Below, piece by piece: positions 60,321 through 64,000 of a stretch of DNA of 64,000 bases. The position numbers and the translations under genes were made by a program. Source of the stretch: Adenanthera pavonina. Lineage: Eukaryota > Streptophyta > Magnoliopsida > Fabales > Fabaceae. The stretch lies in contig JAIVEN010000012.1 of the NCBI GenBank assembly GCA_026686845.1, positions 13,704,501 through 13,768,500 on the forward strand, written 5' to 3'. Every line of letters begins with the position of its first letter. Position 1 is the first letter of the stretch. Under the pieces are notes generated by a model. The model made no database searches, was not told the DNA's origin, and was given only the letters and a program-made list of their open reading frames with translations.

Positions 60321-60803
60321 GATTTATGTCTTAACTATATGTTAGAGACAAGATTTAGCCATTAGAGACATTACCCAATAGTTACTCTGAAAAACTATCT
60401 ATTCACTAACCGCATTTAATGCGTCTGACATCCAAAGTTCGAATTTTGTAGTGTCAACAAACGAATTTCACAGAGACTATAAGTTAAATACTGTAACATT
60501 GAACTTTGAAGTTCATCTGTTCTAAGGCAAAATTTGAATATTCATCTTTGAAAAATATTTCCATGTTGGAACATATGAATTTTCAAGGTTAAAGTTCTTC
60601 TGATAAATGTAAACAGTTGTTCCATATTGCTACAGTGCATTTGAAATTAGAATTTTGGTGCCTAAAATTCATCTATCAGTGAGCAACTTAATATGGCACA
60701 AAAGTTCTTAATTTCGAAATTCAAATTTTCAAAAACCAAAGTTCGTCTATCAAAGAGACCTCTTTCAGACTTATTTTGAAATTTGAATTTCTTAAGACCA
60801 AAG

Positions 60804-62470
60804 TGTTAGTTAGGCTGACTTCCCAAGAGGGGGGTGAATTGGGAAGTTTGAAAATTTTCTGCACAAAGTGAAATAAGTGAAGAAAGTAAGGTATAATGAA
60901 AGCAGTGTATAAGCAGAGCAAACTTAAAAAGTAATGATAGGGAGAAGAACACTCAGAAATTTATCCCGGTTCGGTCTATCCACTTGACCTACATCCAGTC
61001 CCTAAGAAACTTCTTGAGATTTTTCACTATACTGCAAGAATTTAACGGGCTTCTTGCAAATGTCACAGTATACAGCTTGTGCTCTATTTTCTAGAGCTTT
61101 CTCAATCTCTCTAAGCACTTCCACAATGTGCTTCCCAATCCCCTTATGATATCCCCTCACAAGTAAATATATTTTCTAGATGAAGATTAGGTTGTTTATA
61201 AAGATATAACTCTCTTGAATAGAGTAAATATGAAGGTTAAAGTACAGATATTGAAGTTGAGAGGGTAAAAGCTTTTTGAGAAGAAGATTTGGCAAAATTT
61301 CAGTATATACAAGTTTGATTCGTTACCCACAACTTCAAATAATGTTGTATTTATAGATTTAGGTCTCAAATGTCCGTTAGAGACAAAATCTATCCGTTGG
61401 ATAAGTTATCCAACGGTTACTCTGAAAAGCTATCCGTTAACCAACCGCATTTAATGCTACTAACATACTGAAATTCGAATTTTGGTTGGTCAACAGACGA
61501 ATTTGGAAGGAACCGAAGGTTAAAGCTTCCAACGTTGAAATACTGAAGTACGTCTGTTCATGAAGTGAAATTCGAATTTTAAAACTTAGAAAATGTCTCC
61601 ATGTTGTGACATACGAATTTTCAAGAAGAAAGTTTTTTTGTTAAGTGTGAACAGTGTTTTCAATTTTCTATAGTACCCTCGAAATTCAAATTTTGGAACC
61701 CCAAAGTTCGTCTGTCCGTTGTACGTTCAAAAGATACAGTAGTTCACTTTATTCGAAATTCAAATTTTGAAAGAGTGAAGTTCGTCTGTCAGAGAGTCCT
61801 CTCTTCAAACTTACTTCAACATTCGAAGTTTCAAAACTTTGTTATTCGTATGTCAACATTTCATTTTAACAGACTCACAGCCTAAGCTTCTGAAATTCGA
61901 ATTTTAATGTTCAAAGTTCGTCTGTCAGAGAGCAATTTTGAAGCTCAAGATATTCTTGATTTCAGATGAACTTTAACATTATTACAGACGAATTTCTTTG
62001 GTTTTCACAAATTACATTTTGTCTGAAATTCGAATTTTGAAGACTTAAAGTTCGTCTGTCTTTAAGAAGCTTCTTTCAGGCTCATATGAAAATTCAAATT
62101 TTGGTAAATCAAAATTCGTCTGTCAGAGAAGAATCTCTTCAGACTTATTCAGTTTCAGCTCGAAATTCGAATTTCCAAAGGCAAAGTTCGAATTTCCAAC
62201 ATGACAGTTCAATATAAACTTTTCAAACTTCGTCTGTTGGTGGGTATTTTTCAAATAGTTCATGATTTAAACATAAAATTAACGTTTTAAAACATCTTTT
62301 CATCAAATCAAAGTCTTTTACCCATTACTGAACATAGCTAAAGATCAAACAACAATTCTAGTATAGATTACTCAGAATTTCTTCACTTTGAAATACTTTG
62401 AGCTCCTTTGATATCTTCAATCCAAGCTCTTGGATGTCGGGTTGGAATCATCAAAACTCTTGATTCAACA
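60804..62470 (-). mobile_element. G: solo LTR inserted in the hairpin array of the E LTR
   Basis: Plus strand TGTTAGTTAGGCTGACTTCC to CTTGATTCAACA. CAAAG flanks both sides (60799-60803, 62471-62475), a perfect duplication. The hairpin array (about 62240-61450) and TATA box are well kept; the sequence is close to S2 in reverse orientation. Confidence 0.93.
61348..61355 (-). promoter_or_regulatory. LTR TATA box of G
   Basis: TATTTATA on plus, TATAAATA on minus, after the hairpin array. Confidence 0.55.
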
Positions 62471-63012
62471 CAAAGTTCGTCTGTCAGAGGAACATGAACA
62501 AACTTATGCATTATCTTTCCAAAGTTCAAATTTTCAAAGTCAGAGTTCGTCTGTCAAAGGACTGACTTGGAACTCTTTTTAAACTTCACTTTCAGATGAA
62601 TTTTGACATATCTTCAGACAAATTTTTTTATTTTTCACAAGTTGTGCTTTATCCAAAATTTGAATTTTAACAGTCTGAATTTTGTCTGTCAGAGCCAATA
62701 TCTTTGTAAGTTTGAATTTCAGCCTTCAAAATTCAAATTTTCAAGTTAACATGTGAAGTTTAACAGCTCAACATTCGTCTATTTTTCAAATATATCGTAA
62801 GTTAATATAGGATTGTTTAAAAATACATTTTAAATACATTTGGGTGAAAGATCAAAGCCTTTTACTCATATGAATATAGTGAGAAATCGTACAAACTAAT
62901 CTTGTACTCATTTTTCTTGGATCTTCACTTGAGATCTTTTGTACACCTTTAATATCTTCCTTCCAAGCTCCAGTTATTTGAAATCATCAAAAACACTTGA
63001 TTCAACAAAAAT

Positions 63013-63557
63013 CACACAATAAGAGTTGACAATTACAATTGAACTGTAAAGCCTATTTGGCTAGAGAATATTTTGACCTACTTGATATATGAGATTAATG
63101 ATATAAATGTGTTGTAAGATTTTGCTTTATAGGAATAGTAAGAGGCTTTGAAACTAGGGATGCAGAGACTAAGGAAGGCAAAATTAGAATTTCAAGGTGT
63201 TAATATACAAGGGCCTTCTGACTTGGGAACCAGCTTCTAACATTCACATTCGGTGGAGTAGTAGAGTTCTCTGGATTATAGAGGTCAAGAGAGAAGCATA
63301 GCTGTGTAAACCAAACTTGGAGAACCCAACATAGAGTGGCTTATGGTAATTTCTAAAGTCTGAAAAAGGAGCATCAAATAGTAATTTGAGGAGCATTTAT
63401 AAATGAGTAAGTTAGGTTCTAAAATAAAAAGGAAAGGTGAGCTCCCAAGTGAAAAATGAATTTGGAATTTGGGTTATTGATAATATTTGAGATATATATA
63501 TCCATACAATTTTGGCCTGCTGGGATATGACCAAATTGTATGACCGGGAAGGGGGAT
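63013..63557 (+). other. Right internal part of element C with polypurine tract
   Basis: No coding domain. Ends in the purine run GGGAAGGGGGAT just before the right LTR start TGTTTGACTTAAATTTG. Confidence 0.6.
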
Positions 63558-64000
63558 TGTTTGACTTAAATTTGTAGTGGGGCAAGCCTAAATATTTCTT
63601 TAAACCCTAAAAAGGAAGATCAAATGAGGTAAGCGGAAAATTAAAGATAAGGCAATCAGCGAACGTGCCGCATGATAGTAAAGAGGTCACAAAATGTCGA
63701 GCACAATCAAGATGTAAACAGTGAAGCTGGAGAATTAGTATTAAGTAGCTTATAAATAGAGGCTCAAACAACTAAAAAATGATCAACAACTATTGCTCAA
63801 CACATATCAATATTAATTTTATTCTGCATCAAGCTTTCAAATTTTCTTATGCGTTGTTTTAACTTTCATCATTACTTTTTCAAACTTTTTTTAATTTTTT
63901 AGCATCATTGTTTTTCAATTCCATACATTATCATTGTTATTCTTTTTAGTAATTGAAGTGTTTTACATTTATATTCCTTAAAATCTTTAAAAGTTTTCTT
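63558..64000 (+). repeat. Right LTR of element C (cut by window edge)
   Basis: TGTTTGACTTAAATTTGTAG... aligns with 21843-22278. TATA box at 63751-63758. The end lies outside the window. Confidence 0.78.
63751..63758 (+). promoter_or_regulatory. TATA box in right LTR of element C
   Basis: TATAAATA followed by GAGGCTC as in the left LTR. Confidence 0.55.

Larger units (their letters stand above)
40803..63007 (-). mobile_element. Element E: Sirevirus-like copia element, nested in C and hit by D, F and G
   Basis: AAAAT flanks both ends (40798-40802 and 63008-63012), a perfect duplication. On the minus strand: 5' LTR (63007-59770, split by G), primer site, gag, protease, integrase (split by F), reverse transcriptase, RNase H (to 53402), spacer (53401-52841), then element D with an adjoining deletion, the C-terminal part of the third ORF (42041-41323) and a piece of 3' LTR (about 41322-40803). 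Same family as A. Confidence 0.9.
59770..63007 (-). repeat. 5' LTR of element E, split by solo LTR G
   Basis: Pieces 63007-62471 and 60803-59770, about 1566 bp together. Outer U3 with hairpin units lies in the first piece; more units, TATA box at 60313 and U5 lie in the second. Confidence 0.9.
21843..64000 (+). mobile_element. Element C: non-autonomous LTR retrotransposon, host of the nested stack
   Basis: Two direct repeats in the same orientation define it: 21843-22366 and 63558 to the window edge share TAAATTTGTAGTGGG, TAAATAGAGGCTC, CAACTAT and ATCAAGCTTTC. The right copy is preceded by a polypurine tract. Removing the nested elements B (22372-38851) and E (40803-63007) leaves an internal region of only about 2.5 kb (38857-40802 and 63013-63557), with one gag-like broken frame and no polymerase. 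That suggests a non-autonomous (LARD-type) element. The right LTR end and target duplication are outside the window. Confidence 0.7.

Overview
This is plant nuclear DNA, most likely from a dicot. It is AT-rich and holds the relics of an F-box/FBD/LRR gene (a plant-expanded family), an RTE-type LINE, Stowaway-type MITEs and a dense stack of LTR retrotransposons. I see no intact host gene. No tRNA, rRNA or CRISPR array was recognised. The exact species cannot be read from the sequence. Layout: 1-5500 holds a LINE tail (5-700), a hAT-like MITE (903-1263) and an F-box/FBD/LRR pseudogene (2468-3948) with three in-frame TAG codons and one good intron. 5501-9926 holds a likely solo LTR of Ty3/gypsy type and three MITEs. 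9927-21842 holds solo LTRs and gypsy gag relics: S1 (9927-11574, TSD AAGAG), a copia LTR (14144-15814, TSD GGATC), and an older gypsy-like LTR (16137-20877) split by S2 (16198-18066) and H (18593-20468, TSD CAAAG). From 21843 to beyond the right edge lies one nested stack. Element C is a non-autonomous LTR element with its left LTR at 21843 and its right LTR starting at 63558. It received copia element B (22372-38851, TSD CTTTG), which was itself hit by Sirevirus-like element A (27276-35266, minus, TSD GAAAA). C also received Sirevirus-like element E (40803-63007, minus, TSD AAAAT), which carries a second Sirevirus-like element D (plus, about 42042-52840) and two solo LTRs, F (55527-57131, TSD AGTAT) and G (60804-62470, TSD CAAAG). 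Nearly every boundary is set by TG..CA ends and a 5-bp target duplication that I read directly. Elements A, D and E share the plan LTR, tRNA-iMet primer site, gag (UBN2-type with CCHC knuckles), protease, integrase, reverse transcriptase, RNase H, a roughly 1 kb spacer, a third ORF, polypurine tract, LTR. All are dead: each has stops, frameshifts or deletions in gag-pol. The most interesting signal is non-coding. The LTR U3 regions are packed with imperfect hairpin units (core GACGAATTTTGA/TCAAAATTCGAATTT in the A/E/S1/S2/F/G/H group; core GGTTATCCGCATAACC in D). The same family-specific units occur again in the spacer between pol and the third ORF of the same element, which suggests two coupled cis-regulatory arrays per element.
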